Part shown: one piece after another, positions 29,792 to 41,142 of the stretch
How positions within the stretch are numbered: position 1 is the stretch's first letter
How the letters are laid out: each line of letters starts with the position of its first letter
DNA from: Thermotoga sp. Mc24
Lineage (GTDB): Bacteria > Thermotogota > Thermotogae > Thermotogales > Thermotogaceae
Direction: 5' to 3'
Length of the DNA: 64,000 nucleotides
Assembly: GCF_000784835.1 (NCBI RefSeq)
Contig: NZ_JSFH01000012.1
Span: 270,346-334,345, forward strand
Made by a program: the position numbers and the translations under genes
Notes under the pieces: generated by a model
What the model saw: the letters and a program-made list of their open reading frames with translations, nothing else
Database searches by the model: none
Told to the model about the DNA's origin: nothing

Positions 29792-32700
29792 TCACGCGAG
29801 TTCTTCTTCCACCGCAGCTCTTGGGGTTTCTTCCACCTGGATTCCCGCGAAGACATCGAGACCGGTTCCTGCGGGTATCAGCTGACCTACGATCACGTTT
29901 TCCTTCAACCCAATGAGTGGATCGACCTTTCCTTCGATCGCTGCTGCGGTCAGCACCCACGCAGTTTCTTCGAACGCAGCCGCACTGAGCCAGCCGGGGT
30001 AGTTCAGAGCCGCTTTCTTGAGCGACAGAAGTCTTCTCTTGTACTTAATGGGTTCCTTCGGGAGAATCTGGTACGTCACAACTTTATCTTTCTCGAAGAC
30101 GTCGATCTCTTTTATTCCCGCTTCTATGATCTTCTTCAAAAGTTCTTCGGTCACTTCATCACCTTTTTGTGCGAGTTCCACGAGTTCTCCCTCTTCTGTT
30201 TCCGTGATGATTCTCTTTGCGAGCGTCTTTCCTATGACCCACTTCCTGTTCTCTTCTACTTTCGCGTTTCCTTCGAGAATTTCTCTGTTGAATCTCTTTA
30301 TATCCATAAGCGGCACCAGTTGATCCGGCAAGTAATCGCTGTCCCCTGGATCGATGATCGTTGCCATGCTGAGCATCTGTTTGAATATGATCTCGAAGTG
30401 CTTGTCGTGTATACTCACACCCTGTTGCACGTAAGCGTTCTTTATGATCTTCAGCAGATTCATCGCCGTCATTACACCTTTTTCTGATTCGAGTTCCAGG
30501 AGTTTCCACCACACAATGGCACCACTGGTGAGGGTGTCCCCTTTCAGGACTTTCTGGCCTTTTTCAACCCTTACTTTCGCTCTCTTCGGTACTTTGTAAG
30601 CGTGGATGTTACCAGCGTAATCTTCGACGTAAATCACCGTTCTACCACTTTCATCGGTTGATATGTCTTTAACGAAACCATCGACTTCACACAGAATCGC
30701 TTCAGATCCATAGTATTTTTTGATTTCTTTCTTTCCACCGCTCTTCTCTTCTCTCAAGAACGCGTACGGTTCGAACGTCTTCTCCACAGTTGTGAGACCG
30801 CTGACGATGTCGCTCGCCCCCATGACTCCTCCAACGTGGAAAGTCCTCATCGTAAGCTGTGTACCAGGCTCTCCTATGGACTGAGCGGCCACGATTCCCA
30901 CCGATTCACCGACGTTCACTATCTTGTGGTTGGAAAGATCCATACCGTAACAAGCAGCACAGACACCGTACTCGGACTCACAGGTGAGGGGTGATCTCAC
31001 AATGATATCGGGTCTTACAGGAACTTTTTCTATTCCATTCTCTTCGAGCATCTTCGCCACAATCTCGTTTATCACTTCCTGATACACGAGAAGTTGTCTT
31101 TCACCTCTTTTATCGTAAAGAGGTTCTTCTTCCGCGTAAACAGTTCCAACAACAGGATAGACCTTCACCTTTATGCGGTATTTCCCTTCGTTCTTAGCGG
31201 CTTTTACCACATCCCAAGTGAGTTCCGTTCCTTCTTCGTACTCTCCAACTGGTTCCGCAATCTCGGCGTACATATTGGGAAGTGAGAGTTCTGTTATGTC
31301 TATCTCTTCGTACCTCACAACGTCAACCATTTTTTTGTAAGAAGCCAGGAAGTTCGCATCGTCGTCCGTGAGCATGGTGTTTCTCGTGTATTCTTTGCCT
31401 GTTTCTGGATTCTTCAAAACTTCTTTTGTTTCTGGATCAAGTATATCCCTTGCGAGCACTCTACCAAAGAGGAACTCGTTCATCTTTTCTACAACTGTTC
31501 CTTCTTTTATCAGGTCCATGGCTCTGATTCCATCGTGGGTTCCACAGTCGGGTTCCGCCACTGTAACACTTTGAGCCACATCCACAAGACGCCTAGTTAG
31601 ATATCCCGCGAAGGATGTGTTCATTGCTGTGTCAACCTGTCCCTTTCTGGCACCGTAGGTGGATATGAAGAACTGCAGGATGTCAACGCCCTCTCTGAGG
31701 TTCTTATCGACCGGGTAATCGAAGGTAAGTGCTTCGTGTATTGCCTGACCCTTGAAGATCTTGGACTTTATTTCCCTGGATCTTGGGTCGTACGCCTTGA
31801 TCATCAAACCTCTGATACCGGCGAGCTGTTTCACCTGATCTATGTTACCTCTGGCACCAGAGTTCACCATCATGTATATAGGGTTGAACGGATCCTCCGC
31901 GAGCGTTCTGGATGTGAGTTTTGTGATCTCCTCTGTCACACTCATCCAGAGTCGTATGATTTCACTCTTTCTCTGTTCTTCCGTCAAGAAGCCTTTTTCA
32001 TAGTTCTCTTCGATTATTCTGACCTTCTCCCAGGTCTTTCTGAGAATCTCATCTCTTTCTGGTGGTATCTTCAGATCCTTCAGTGAGAGAGTCAGCCCGG
32101 AAACAGTTGCATAGTGGAAGCCGATGTCTTTTATGTCATCCAAAAGATCTGCCGCTCTGTCTATGCCGTGTCTCTTGAACGTTTCATAGACAAGGGTGTT
32201 TATCTGTTTTTTGTCGAAAATTCTATTGTAATCTCTCAAATCTTCCGGGAGAATGCTGTTGAAGATAACTCTTCCCAGTGTCGTCTTTATTCGTTTTTCC
32301 TCACCATTGACAACGGCCTTTATCAGAATCGGAGTGTGAAGTTTTATGAATCCAAGATGGTAAGCCAGCATTGCCTCTTCAGGTGAAGAGAACTTCCATT
32401 TCACATCTTCTTCTTTCAGTGAATCGAATTCTTTACTGACCGTTGTGAGGTAGTAAGAGCCTATGATGATATCCTGCGTTGGTAGTGAAATCGGTTTTCC
32501 GTGTGCTGGGGAAATGATGTTGTATCTCGAAAGCATGAGAAATCTTGCCTCTGCCTGCGCTGCTGCTGAAAGCGGTACATGAACCGCCATCTGGTCACCG
32601 TCAAAGTCCGCGTTGAAAGGCGGACACACAACAGGATGGAGCTGTATGGCGTTTCCTTCAACGAGTTTTGGTTCAAACGCCTGAATTGACATTCTGTGGA

Positions 32701-34864
32701 GTGTGGGAGCTCTGTTCAAAAGAACGACGCTCCCCTTTATCACTTCTTCGAGCACTTCCCAGGCTTCCGGCATCTCTTTTTCTATGATCGCTTTCTTGAC
32801 CTTTCTCATGGTTTTGCTGGAAGAACCCTCTCCAAGAAGTTTTGCCAGAACAAACGGTTTGAAGAGTTCCATTGCCATTTTCTTTGGAATACCGCACTGG
32901 TGGATTTTCAAATGTGGTCCCACGACAATAACCGCTCTTCCAGAGTAGTCCACCCGCTTTCCAAGCAGATTTCTTCTGAATCTTCCCTTCTTTCCCTTCA
33001 GGAGATCGGTGAGCGATTTCAGAGGTCTACCATTTCTGTCTTTCAAAACGGCTCTTCTGCTTCTCTTTCCTTCCGAATCGGAACCGTTGTGAATGAGAGC
33101 GTCAACCGCTTCCTGGAGCATTCTTTTCTCGTTTCTCAGAATGATCTCAGGTGCCCCGAGTTCCAGAAGTTTTTTGAGTCTGTTGTTTCTGTTTATGAGT
33201 CTCCTGTAAAGTTCGTTGAGGTCTGTTGTGGCGAACCTTCCTCCCTCGATCTGTATCATCGGCCTGAGATCGGGTGGAATCACAGGAACGACTTCGAGAA
33301 CCATCCATTCGGGTTTGTTACCAGATTTCAGGAAATCCTTCACCATCTTCAACCTTCTTCTGAGCTTTATCGCCTTTGAGCTGGAAGAAGGTAACTTTTT
33401 GAGTTCCGCTTCAATTTCCACCTGAAGCGCTTCCAGATCCAGATTCTGAAGCAGTTTCTTTATCGCCTGTGCTCCGGCGTCAGCCACTATCTTTTCTGGA
33501 TAGATCTGAAGATACGCTTCGTACTCGTTTTCTGTGAATATATCGCCAACTTTCAAGCCTGTCTCTTTGGAAACCTCAGGATCTATATCCGTTATGACCA
33601 CGATCGGCCTGTCATTTTCCGTTCTCTCTTCGACATCGAACATGGTTGGATAGTGGGACTCGAAGATTTTGTACTCGGTGGCAGAGAGATACTCCTCCTC
33701 AAAGAGGAATCTGTCAGCCAGGTGATCTCCTTTCTTCACCTGGTCACCGTTGTTAACGTAAACAAGTGCTCCTTCGAAGACGGGATATTTTCTTTCCTCT
33801 ATAATCTGTTCCACGTAGACCTCACCGGTGGAGAGCACTTCGAAGTTTCCGTCTTCAAGCGCTCTTACGTTGAGGTTGGAACTGAATTTCACTGTACCAG
33901 ATATGCTCGCTTTGACAGCTGGGAGGCTGGTAGAAGTCGTGATCTGGTCTCCTTTTTTCACCTTCTGGCCGTTCGAAACGAGAATCCTCGCTCCGTAAGG
34001 AACCGTGAAAACAACCGGCTGATCCCTACTGGTTGTGAGCGGTTTCAACGTAATAGTATTCGAAAGTTCATCTATTTCCACGTGACCGTCAAATGGAGCA
34101 TAAACAGGGTCAATTGTCATTTCTTTTGTCAGATCCTGTCCTTTTTCCACTTCCTGTCCGTCTTTCACAGAGAGAATCATTCCAGGGAGCACCGTGTGTG
34201 TGGCTCTGGTGATGTTCTTCACTATGATCCAGGTGATTTCCCTCCCTGTGATAGACTTTTCTGTCTTCAAAGTCACTTCTCCATCAATATCGGAAAGAAC
34301 GGGAGATTTTGGATTCTTCACCACGAACGCCTGCTCAACGTCGAAATCCCACTTTTTCCTGTATATCCTGTACTCGGTCTCGTAGATCACGTCTCCCTGG
34401 GAGAACGGAGTATCTTTGGGATCAGTCACAATGAAAGCCCTTTCTATGACACGGCGACTGCCGTAATAGATGATGTTTTCCAGGTCTGAAGTGCTCATGT
34501 TCAAAAGCGTTCCGAGGACACTCGGTATGCTCTCGAGGTACCAGATGTGCACAGCGGGTGCTGCCAGTTCTATGTGCCCCATCCTTTTTCTCCTGGCTTC
34601 TCTGGATTCGACCCTGACTCCACACCTCTCACAGACGGTGCCCTCGTATTTCTTTCCCTTATACTTACCACAGGCACATTCGTAGTCCTTCACAGGACCG
34701 AAAATCCTCTCACAGAAAAGACCATCTCTCTCGGGTTTGAACGTTCTGTAGTTGATCGTTTCAGGTTTCTTGACCTCTCCTCCAGACCAGCTTCTTATCA
34801 CTTCTGGAGAGGCTATCTTTATCTGAATCGCCTTTATCTTCCTCTTGAAAGAGGACATTGGCAT
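29792..34864 (-). CDS. rpoC: DNA-directed RNA polymerase subunit beta'
   Basis: This 1690-residue catalytic subunit carries the Mg-binding NADFDGDQM motif at 751-759. The zinc ribbon near the N-terminus is visible ([10 protein letters not shown] with CERCGV), and a second cysteine set ([13 protein letters not shown]) lies in the C-terminal part. The extra length relative to E. coli comes from a large beta-rich insertion, roughly residues 150-460, rich in repeated DG/GD turns ([39 protein letters not shown]); similar insertions exist in other Thermotogae and Thermus. GGGAGG precedes the ATG. It is the last gene of the large minus-strand operon, 16 bases after rpoB. Confidence 0.98.
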   Translation of the reverse strand: MPMSSFKRKIKAIQIKIASPEVIRSWSGGEVKKPETINYRTFKPERDGLFCERIFGPVKDYECACGKYKGKKYEGTVCERCGVRVESREARRKRMGHIELAAPAVHIWYLESIPSVLGTLLNMSTSDLENIIYYGSRRVIERAFIVTDPKDTPFSQGDVIYETEYRIYRKKWDFDVEQAFVVKNPKSPVLSDIDGEVTLKTEKSITGREITWIIVKNITRATHTVLPGMILSVKDGQEVEKGQDLTKEMTIDPVYAPFDGHVEIDELSNTITLKPLTTSRDQPVVFTVPYGARILVSNGQKVKKGDQITTSTSLPAVKASISGTVKFSSNLNVRALEDGNFEVLSTGEVYVEQIIEERKYPVFEGALVYVNNGDQVKKGDHLADRFLFEEEYLSATEYKIFESHYPTMFDVEERTENDRPIVVITDIDPEVSKETGLKVGDIFTENEYEAYLQIYPEKIVADAGAQAIKKLLQNLDLEALQVEIEAELKKLPSSSSKAIKLRRRLKMVKDFLKSGNKPEWMVLEVVPVIPPDLRPMIQIEGGRFATTDLNELYRRLINRNNRLKKLLELGAPEIILRNEKRMLQEAVDALIHNGSDSEGKRSRRAVLKDRNGRPLKSLTDLLKGKKGRFRRNLLGKRVDYSGRAVIVVGPHLKIHQCGIPKKMAMELFKPFVLAKLLGEGSSSKTMRKVKKAIIEKEMPEAWEVLEEVIKGSVVLLNRAPTLHRMSIQAFEPKLVEGNAIQLHPVVCPPFNADFDGDQMAVHVPLSAAAQAEARFLMLSRYNIISPAHGKPISLPTQDIIIGSYYLTTVSKEFDSLKEEDVKWKFSSPEEAMLAYHLGFIKLHTPILIKAVVNGEEKRIKTTLGRVIFNSILPEDLRDYNRIFDKKQINTLVYETFKRHGIDRAADLLDDIKDIGFHYATVSGLTLSLKDLKIPPERDEILRKTWEKVRIIEENYEKGFLTEEQRKSEIIRLWMSVTEEITKLTSRTLAEDPFNPIYMMVNSGARGNIDQVKQLAGIRGLMIKAYDPRSREIKSKIFKGQAIHEALTFDYPVDKNLREGVDILQFFISTYGARKGQVDTAMNTSFAGYLTRRLVDVAQSVTVAEPDCGTHDGIRAMDLIKEGTVVEKMNEFLFGRVLARDILDPETKEVLKNPETGKEYTRNTMLTDDDANFLASYKKMVDVVRYEEIDITELSLPNMYAEIAEPVGEYEEGTELTWDVVKAAKNEGKYRIKVKVYPVVGTVYAEEEPLYDKRGERQLLVYQEVINEIVAKMLEENGIEKVPVRPDIIVRSPLTCESEYGVCAACYGMDLSNHKIVNVGESVGIVAAQSIGEPGTQLTMRTFHVGGVMGASDIVSGLTTVEKTFEPYAFLREEKSGGKKEIKKYYGSEAILCEVDGFVKDISTDESGRTVIYVEDYAGNIHAYKVPKRAKVRVEKGQKVLKGDTLTSGAIVWWKLLELESEKGVMTAMNLLKIIKNAYVQQGVSIHDKHFEIIFKQMLSMATIIDPGDSDYLPDQLVPLMDIKRFNREILEGNAKVEENRKWVIGKTLAKRIITETEEGELVELAQKGDEVTEELLKKIIEAGIKEIDVFEKDKVVTYQILPKEPIKYKRRLLSLKKAALNYPGWLSAAAFEETAWVLTAAAIEGKVDPLIGLKENVIVGQLIPAGTGLDVFAGIQVEETPRAAVEEELA

Positions 34865-34880
34865 TCTACCAACCTCCCAA

Positions 34881-37800
34881 TCAGTACTTGTCGATATCTA
34901 TCTCGTTACCGTTCTCATCATAGAGTCTCACATCGAGCGCGAGACCTTTAAGTTCTTTGATGAGAACCCTAAAGCTTTCGGGAACACCAGGTTCAGGTAT
35001 ATTCATGTTCTTCAGTATGGCTTTGTAAGCTTCATTTCTTCCTTTTATGTCGTCGGATTTTATGGTGAGCATCTCCGCGAGAGTATGAGCAGCTCCGTAC
35101 GCTTCCAGAGCCCAGACCTCCATTTCTCCAAGCCTCTGTCCACCGAAGTGAGACTTTCCTCCGAGAGGCTGCTGGTGAATGAGAGAGTAAGGTCCTGTGG
35201 ATCTTGCATGAATCTTTTCTTTTGCTATATGAACGAGCTTCAGCATGTACATGTAACCGACCACCACAGGATTGTCGAAGGGTTCTCCCGTTCTTCCGTC
35301 TCTGAGAACCACTTTTCCATTCGGGTTGTTTTCGTCGTCTCCAAGGTGAAGACCCCTCTTCTTCCTTTCTTCGTAGAGCGGTCTGAGAATTTCGTCTTCT
35401 TTCGCCCCTTCGAAAACAGGTGTTGCAAACCATTTTCCAGTTAGTTTGGCGAGCCATCCAAGGTGCGTTTCCAGAATCTGACCGACGTTCATACGTGAGG
35501 GTATTCCCAGCGGGTTCAGTACCATCTGAACCGGTGTTCCATCGGGTAGGAACGGCATGTCTTCTTTTGGAAGTATGTTTGAGACAACACCTTTGTTTCC
35601 GTGGCGTCCCGCGAGCTTGTCTCCGATGTCGAGCGTCTTTCTTGAGGCGACGTACACCCTGACGAGTTTCAAAACTCCCGCTCCCAGTTCTGCTATATCG
35701 TTTTGATCGTAAACATCGACCCTTATAACTCTTCCCTCAACCCCGTGAGGCAGCCTGAGAGATGTATCCTTCACGTCTCTTCCACGTTCACCAAAAACAG
35801 ATCTGATGATCTTCTCTTCTGGTGTTGTGTCTCCTTCACCTTTCGGTGTCACCTTTCCAACCAGTATTGCCTGAGAACCCACTCCATAGTCACTCACAAC
35901 GTACGCTCCAACTCTGATGATTCCGTTCTCGTCGAGATTTTTCAGGAGTTCTTTGCTCACGTTCGGTATATCAGCGGTGATCTCTTCAGGACCGAGCCTC
36001 GTTTCTCTTGCTTGAGTTTCATAAACTTCTATGTGGATCGACGTGAAAACGTCTTCTTCAAGAAGCTCCTGACTCACGAGAATAGCGTCCTCGTAGTTGT
36101 AACCTTCCCATGGCATGAAGGCGACGAGGATGTTCCTTCCGAGTGCCAGTTCTCCCATGTCGGTTGCCGGACCGTCGGCTATGGGATCACCCTTCTTCAC
36201 AAAATCGCCTTCGTTGACAATGGGTTTTTGATTTATCATCGTATCCTGGTTGGATCTCACAAATTTTAGAAGTCTGTATTCATCAACCACTGGATTGCCC
36301 TTATCATCGTACATGAGATTTCCATTCTCGTCTGTTCTGTGAACAACGATTCTGGCGGCGTCAACCTCTTTCACTATTCCATCGTGTTCTGCGAGAGTGA
36401 CATAACCAGAATTTTTCGCTGCTTCCCATTCCATTCCAGTTCCAACAAAGGGTGCTTCCGCTTTCAGAAGCGGGACGGCCTGCCTCTGCATGTTCGAACC
36501 CATAAGGGCTCGGCTGGCATCGTCGTGTTCGAGGAATGGAATGAGTGAAGCCGAGACACTGAAGGGCTGTTTTGTTGATACATCCATGAAATCTACTTCT
36601 TCTCTGGGAACAAGCCTGATATCCTCACCCACTCGAGCCACTACTCTCTCTGGTATTATGTTGCCCTCTTCATCCACGGGTGTGGTGGCAGGTACAATTT
36701 TGAAATCTTCTTCTTCGTTGGCCCTCAAGTAGACTACTTCATCCGTCACTTTTCCATTGACTACCTTTCTGTAAGGAGTCATGAGAAATCCGTATTCATC
36801 AATTTTGGTGTATATAGCCAGCGATGTTATGAATCCTATGTTCGCACCTTCAGGTGTCTCAATGGGACACAGCCTTCCGTACTGTGAGTAGTGCACGTTT
36901 CTTGCTTCGAAGACTTTGGATTCTCTTCTCAACCCACCAGGTCCAACAGCGGAAACCCTTCTTTTGTGAGTGAGTTCCGACAGAGGGTTCACCTGATCCA
37001 TGAACTGAGAAAGCTGGTTCATCGCGAAAAACTGGTTGACCGTTGATATGATAGATTTTATGTTTATAAGACTCTGAATGGAAACCTTGCTCAGAGAGTT
37101 TATGAGTGTGAGTCTTTCCTGAATGGCCTTCTGTGCCCTTGCGAACAACCTCTCGAACTCTCTCTGGACGAGTTCTCCCACCGTTCTAACGCGCTTGTTC
37201 CCGAGATGGTCTTTTGTATCGAAAGGTATCGAAGGAAGCTCCTTGTTTATGTTGGAGATGTACCTGATAGCAGCAAGGACACTGAGATCGGATGTTACTC
37301 CATAGTTCCTCCGAAACACCGATACAAGCTTTCTGAGGTCGTAAGAAGCTGTTTTTCTCTTTTCCAAATATTCTTCCTTGAAGATTCTGATCAAATTTCT
37401 CAACTCGTAGGAATCTATTTCAAAATCGTTGACGTATCTTCTCTCAAAGTAGTCGAAGAGAATTCTGGAAGCGAGGACTATATCGAGTGGTTTCAGAACG
37501 AGAGAATTTTCGTTGTAAACCTTCTTCCTCGCTTCTTCGGGATCTTCTCCCTCAACCTCTATGAGGTACCTGATGTAAGCGTTTCTTAGTCTTTCGTTGA
37601 CTTTGTACCTTCCCACCTCGGAAAGATCGTATCTTTCTGGATTAAAGAAGAGATCGTGAAGATACCTCTTCGCCGCGTTTATTCTTGGAAGTTCCTCGGG
37701 TCGCAATCTTCTAAATATCTCCAGATAAGCGTCCACAACGGTAACTTCGTTTAAACCGTAAATCTTTGTCTTTTCCTCTTCTTCCTCTCCCTCTTCGCCC

Positions 37801-38672
37801 GAGGAAGACACCAATTCCAGCATCTTTTCAAATGTATTTTGAGCTATTGGATGAACTATTTTTATCTGATTTATGTCATCTATCATCAAAATCCTTTCCG
37901 CGAGATCTTTGGTCAGGATATCCCATTTTTCGGCGATCTTCCTGTCACCATCGTAGATGTCTTCAAGCAGAATGGAACCCACATGGAGCAGGAGACTGTC
38001 TTCATCGTCGGCATCCAGATAGGTGGGATAAAGAGAGAGGATATCCTCATCCTTTTCATAACCGATCGTTTTCAGAAAGAGGAAAAGATTGACCTTCTTT
38101 CCGTCAAGACCCGCGTAAAGAACTCCATCGTAGGGATCGAGGATAACTTCAAGCCATGCGCCTCGAGATGGAAGAAAGTATCCGCCGTACTCTTCTCTGT
38201 CGATGTACTCAGACGAGAAGTAAAGCCCTGGAGAAACTACTATCTGATTGACCACAACTCTTTCTGCTCCATTTATTATGAACGTTCCACGATCTGTCAT
38301 GTAGGGAATGTAGCCAAGGAACACTTCTTCTTCCTTCATTTCACCGCTTTTCATGTCGGTAAGGCGAGCCGTTGCGTATATTGGAACACTGTAAGTTAAA
38401 CCCTTTGCTTTACATTCAAGGGGATCAACAACAGGTTCTCCTATCCTGGTTGAAACAAATTCAAGGGCAAATCCTCTGTCCGATTTTTTCAAATCTGAGC
38501 GAGTCGCCTGCGAATAAATGGGGGAAAATTTTTTGAGGACTTCGAGCAAACCTTCTTCGAGGAATCTTCGGTAGGAAATCTTCTGAATCTCCACAAGGTC
38601 TGGAATTGGTAGGGGTTCCTGAGTCTTGCCGAAAGAAACCCTTGTCCTCCTACCGCAAGAGATCTCTTTCAT
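34881..38672 (-). CDS. rpoB: DNA-directed RNA polymerase subunit beta
   Basis: This 1263-residue subunit forms the other half of the RNA polymerase active site. Diagnostic stretches are [30 protein letters not shown] [33 protein letters not shown] near the C-terminus, and the rifampicin-region [18 protein letters not shown]. The ATG at 38672 is used because AGAGGTGAG lies just upstream; an in-frame TTG 15 bases earlier falls before that site. The 190-base region upstream holds an attenuator-like hairpin after rplL. Confidence 0.98.
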   Translation of the reverse strand: MKEISCGRRTRVSFGKTQEPLPIPDLVEIQKISYRRFLEEGLLEVLKKFSPIYSQATRSDLKKSDRGFALEFVSTRIGEPVVDPLECKAKGLTYSVPIYATARLTDMKSGEMKEEEVFLGYIPYMTDRGTFIINGAERVVVNQIVVSPGLYFSSEYIDREEYGGYFLPSRGAWLEVILDPYDGVLYAGLDGKKVNLFLFLKTIGYEKDEDILSLYPTYLDADDEDSLLLHVGSILLEDIYDGDRKIAEKWDILTKDLAERILMIDDINQIKIVHPIAQNTFEKMLELVSSSGEEGEEEEEKTKIYGLNEVTVVDAYLEIFRRLRPEELPRINAAKRYLHDLFFNPERYDLSEVGRYKVNERLRNAYIRYLIEVEGEDPEEARKKVYNENSLVLKPLDIVLASRILFDYFERRYVNDFEIDSYELRNLIRIFKEEYLEKRKTASYDLRKLVSVFRRNYGVTSDLSVLAAIRYISNINKELPSIPFDTKDHLGNKRVRTVGELVQREFERLFARAQKAIQERLTLINSLSKVSIQSLINIKSIISTVNQFFAMNQLSQFMDQVNPLSELTHKRRVSAVGPGGLRRESKVFEARNVHYSQYGRLCPIETPEGANIGFITSLAIYTKIDEYGFLMTPYRKVVNGKVTDEVVYLRANEEEDFKIVPATTPVDEEGNIIPERVVARVGEDIRLVPREEVDFMDVSTKQPFSVSASLIPFLEHDDASRALMGSNMQRQAVPLLKAEAPFVGTGMEWEAAKNSGYVTLAEHDGIVKEVDAARIVVHRTDENGNLMYDDKGNPVVDEYRLLKFVRSNQDTMINQKPIVNEGDFVKKGDPIADGPATDMGELALGRNILVAFMPWEGYNYEDAILVSQELLEEDVFTSIHIEVYETQARETRLGPEEITADIPNVSKELLKNLDENGIIRVGAYVVSDYGVGSQAILVGKVTPKGEGDTTPEEKIIRSVFGERGRDVKDTSLRLPHGVEGRVIRVDVYDQNDIAELGAGVLKLVRVYVASRKTLDIGDKLAGRHGNKGVVSNILPKEDMPFLPDGTPVQMVLNPLGIPSRMNVGQILETHLGWLAKLTGKWFATPVFEGAKEDEILRPLYEERKKRGLHLGDDENNPNGKVVLRDGRTGEPFDNPVVVGYMYMLKLVHIAKEKIHARSTGPYSLIHQQPLGGKSHFGGQRLGEMEVWALEAYGAAHTLAEMLTIKSDDIKGRNEAYKAILKNMNIPEPGVPESFRVLIKELKGLALDVRLYDENGNEIDIDKY

Positions 38673-38792
38673 TTTCTCACCTCTCAATGTGGAATAAGAA
38701 ACTCCCAGGATTTCTCTCCCGGGTTTTGCTTAGATTGAACGGAAAGGAAACAATAGGGTGAGGAAGAGCTTTTGTACCACACTCTATTTATT

Positions 38793-38834
38793 AAAACACA
38801 AAAACCCTGTACCGGCAAGAGGCGGTACAGGGTT
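38793..38834 (-). terminator. rplL-rpoB intergenic attenuator
   Basis: Read on the minus strand, AACCCTGTACC and GGTACAGGGTT form an 11-bp stem around a 10-base loop, followed by TTTTGTGTTTT. A partial terminator here would lower rpoBC expression relative to the ribosomal proteins, as is established for E. coli. Confidence 0.8.
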
Positions 38835-38862
38835 GAAACATTCTTTTTTCACAAACGAAAAT

Positions 38863-39249
38863 TTACTTCAGTTCTACCTCAGCACCGGCTTCTTCAAGCT
38901 TTTTCTTGATATCTTCTGCTTCCTGTTTGGGAACACCGCTCTTAATGATTGCGTCGGGTGAACCGGCTTTTTCAACGAGATCTTTGGCTTCCTTGAGACC
39001 GAGTCCGGTGATCTCTCTGACAACCTTGATGACCTGAATCTTGTTCTGACCGAAGCTCTTCAAAACAACGTCAAATTCTGTTTTCTCTTCCTGAGCGGCA
39101 CCGGCAGCGGCTCCGGCAACTGGAGCGGCAGCAACGGCCACAGGTGCTGCAGCAGTCACTCCAAATTTGTCTTCGAGCTTCTTCACGAGTTCTGCAAGCT
39201 CTGAAACCGTGAGTTTCTCAATCGCTTCGATGATTTCATCAATCGTCAT
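38863..39249 (-). CDS. rplL: Ribosomal protein L7/L12
   Basis: This 128-residue protein forms the mobile stalk of the large ribosomal subunit. The N-terminal dimerisation domain ([21 protein letters not shown]) is followed by an alanine-rich hinge (about 34-54) and the factor-binding C-terminal domain ([36 protein letters not shown]). The ATG at 39249 has GGAGGTG upstream; a TTG two codons earlier is less likely. A few C-terminal residues ([10 protein letters not shown]) differ from the MSB8 sequence as I recall it. Confidence 0.98.
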   Translation of the reverse strand: MTIDEIIEAIEKLTVSELAELVKKLEDKFGVTAAAPVAVAAAPVAGAAAGAAQEEKTEFDVVLKSFGQNKIQVIKVVREITGLGLKEAKDLVEKAGSPDAIIKSGVPKQEAEDIKKKLEEAGAEVELK

Positions 39250-39264
39250 CTTCAAACACCTCCA

Positions 39265-39804
39265 TCATTCGGATTTTTTCTCTTTAATGGCATTGAGCAC
39301 ATACACGAGATTCCTCAAAATACCACTCAGAACAAACACAAGACCGGTAATAGGAGCTTTCACACGACCAACGAGCATAGCGTAGAGCTCTTCTTTGGAT
39401 GGGAGTTTTGCGATGTTTTCCACTTCTTCTGCCGTGAATTTCTTTCCTTCGAGGAAACCACCCTTGAGCCTCGAAAGATCCGCTTTCTTATCCTTGTAAA
39501 AGTTGTAAATTATCTTGACAGCCTCCACAGGATCTCCTTCCGTGACGTAGAGTACAGCTGTAGGTCCTTTGAGAAATTCTTCGTAGCCTTCGTATTCAGC
39601 GTTCTTGAGCGCAAGATTCAAGAGAGTATTTTTCACAACCCTGAACCTTGCTCCATCTCCGTACTTTTCTCTCAATTTGGAGCGAAGTTCGGTGAGATCA
39701 GCCACCGTGAAACCCAGGAAATCGGCAAAGAGTATCAGCGATGTTTTTTTGAATATTTCACTCATTTCTTCAACTATGAGTTCTTTTTGTTGCCTGGTCA
39801 GCAA
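39265..39804 (-). CDS. rplJ: Ribosomal protein L10
   Basis: This 179-residue protein anchors L7/L12 dimers to 23S rRNA. The N-terminal LTRQQKELIVEEMSEIFKKTSLILFADFLGFTVADL is typical, and the long C-terminal helix (IAKLPSKEELYAMLVGRVKAPITGLVFVLSGILRNLVYVLNAIKEK) should carry several L12 dimers. TTG at 39804 is the start because GGGAGGTGA lies seven bases upstream and the 179-residue length matches the family. The gene follows an L10 leader with an attenuator. Confidence 0.97.
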   Translation of the reverse strand: MLTRQQKELIVEEMSEIFKKTSLILFADFLGFTVADLTELRSKLREKYGDGARFRVVKNTLLNLALKNAEYEGYEEFLKGPTAVLYVTEGDPVEAVKIIYNFYKDKKADLSRLKGGFLEGKKFTAEEVENIAKLPSKEELYAMLVGRVKAPITGLVFVLSGILRNLVYVLNAIKEKKSE

Positions 39805-39944
39805 AGGATTCACCTCCCAAAAAAATTTTGTGGACCCCGGAGGGTCCACAAAAAGGTCATAGAACCTTTCTGGGACGCCTCCGGCAGGATCTTTAACCCC
39901 AAGGGCCCTGCCATCTACGGCGTCTTATTGAGTTTTCGATTGCT
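39805..39944 (-). ncRNA. Ribosomal protein L10 leader (autoregulatory mRNA element)
   Basis: The 140-base gap between rplA and rplJ is strongly structured on the minus strand. It contains GC-rich complementary pieces (AGGGCCCTTGGGG region, TGCCGGAGGCG region) and ends with an intrinsic-terminator-like hairpin, TGTGGACCC / GGGTCCACA (39850-39829), followed by AAAATTTTTTT, just before the rplJ ribosome-binding site. L10-L12 binding to such leaders is established in bacteria. I did not model the kink-turn explicitly. Confidence 0.75.
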
Positions 39945-40646
39945 TTACTCTTTCAACAGGCTCTGAAGATTCAACTTTATACCGGGTCCCATTGTAGAAG
40001 ACAAAACCGCTTTTTTAATGAACTGTCCTTTCACACCTGCGGGTTTCATCTGCATGATCTGTCTTACAGCTGAAATTATGTTTTCCTTCAATTTTTCGTT
40101 GTCAAAACTCCTTTTACCAACGGGTATGTGAATGTTCCCAGTTTTGTCCGTTCTGACCTCTATTCTTCCTTTTTTGAATTCTTTAACCGCTTCCGCTACT
40201 TCCTGAGTTACCGTTCCTGATTTGGGCGACGGCATCAAACCTCTTGGTCCCAAGATCTTTCCGAGTCTTCCAATTACTCTCATCATATCGGGCGTGGCTA
40301 TTGCAACATCGAAATCGAGAAAACCTTCCTTTTCTATTTTTTCTACCAGATCCTCAGCTCCTACGTAATCGGCACCCGCTTCCAATGCCTCTTTCGCCGC
40401 TTCTCCTTTGGCAAACACCAGAACCCTGACTTCCTTACCCGTTCCGTGTGGAAGGACAACAGTTCCTCTGATGTGCTGCTCAGGTTTCCTGTAGTCTATT
40501 CCAGTTTGAATGTGGAGTTCTATCGTTTCATCGAACTTCGCTGTGGCAGTTTTTTTAACAAGTTCTATGGCCTCATCGAGATCGTAGTATTTCGTTCTGT
40601 CTACGAACTTCCTTGCTTCAAGATACCTCTTGGAGTGCTTCGGCAT
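39945..40646 (-). CDS. rplA: Ribosomal protein L1
   Basis: This 233-residue protein builds the L1 stalk of the large subunit and represses its own operon in many bacteria. The core is standard: [40 protein letters not shown] at the start, [18 protein letters not shown], and [23 protein letters not shown] in the middle. It lies 23 bases after rplK with a good ribosome-binding site. Confidence 0.98.
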   Translation of the reverse strand: MPKHSKRYLEARKFVDRTKYYDLDEAIELVKKTATAKFDETIELHIQTGIDYRKPEQHIRGTVVLPHGTGKEVRVLVFAKGEAAKEALEAGADYVGAEDLVEKIEKEGFLDFDVAIATPDMMRVIGRLGKILGPRGLMPSPKSGTVTQEVAEAVKEFKKGRIEVRTDKTGNIHIPVGKRSFDNEKLKENIISAVRQIMQMKPAGVKGQFIKKAVLSSTMGPGIKLNLQSLLKE

Positions 40647-40669
40647 TGCGCCTCCTCCTTTCCGTTACT

Positions 40670-41095
40670 TCAGTCCACCACTTCTATTCCCATGCTCTTA
40701 GCGGTTCCTTCAATGATCTTCATGGCCGCTTCCAAACTGTTTGCGTTCAAGTCCGGCATCTTTGTTCTCGCTATCTCTTCGATCTGTTTTCTGGTAACCT
40801 TTCCAACAATCTTTCTCTTTGGTTCGGAAGAACCTTTCTCCAAACCTGCCGCTTTCATGAGAAGGAAGGAAGCCGGAGGTGTTTTGATGATAAAGGTGAA
40901 CGACTTATCTTCGTACACCGTTATAACAACAGGAAGAATCATGCCTGCTTTATCCGCTGTTTCGGCATTGAACCTTTTACAAAACTCCATGATGTTAACA
41001 CCGTGCTGACCCAAGGCGGGTCCAACGGGTGGAGCCGGCGTGGCTTTTCCGGCAGGCAGTTGTAATTTAATCTGAGCCGCTACTTTCTTCGCCAT
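40670..41095 (-). CDS. rplK: Ribosomal protein L11
   Basis: This 141-residue protein binds the GTPase-associated region of 23S rRNA. It begins [34 protein letters not shown], with the conserved proline pair of the N-terminal domain, and ends with the RNA-binding [35 protein letters not shown]. It starts 47 bases after nusG; a possible L1 binding hairpin occupies this gap. Confidence 0.98.
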   Translation of the reverse strand: MAKKVAAQIKLQLPAGKATPAPPVGPALGQHGVNIMEFCKRFNAETADKAGMILPVVITVYEDKSFTFIIKTPPASFLLMKAAGLEKGSSEPKRKIVGKVTRKQIEEIARTKMPDLNANSLEAAMKIIEGTAKSMGIEVVD

Positions 41096-41112
41096 GTTCG
41101 AACCTCCCTATG

Positions 41113-41137
41113 CGTGGTGCGGATTCCTCCTCCCACG
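41113..41137 (-). promoter_or_regulatory. Candidate L1 operator hairpin before rplK
   Basis: The minus strand can fold as CGTG/CACG, an internal loop (GGA opposite GCAC), then GGA/TCC closed by GGAA. Two short helices around a purine-rich asymmetric loop is the shape of bacterial L1 repressor sites. The position just before rplK-rplA fits. Assignment is by shape and context only. Confidence 0.4.
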
Positions 41138-41142
41138 TTTTC

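Noticed and set aside
38693..38731. Second hairpin upstream of rpoB (CCCAGG...CCCGGG)
   Set aside because: The arms pair only with a central mismatch and there is no T-run, so it is not convincing as a terminator.
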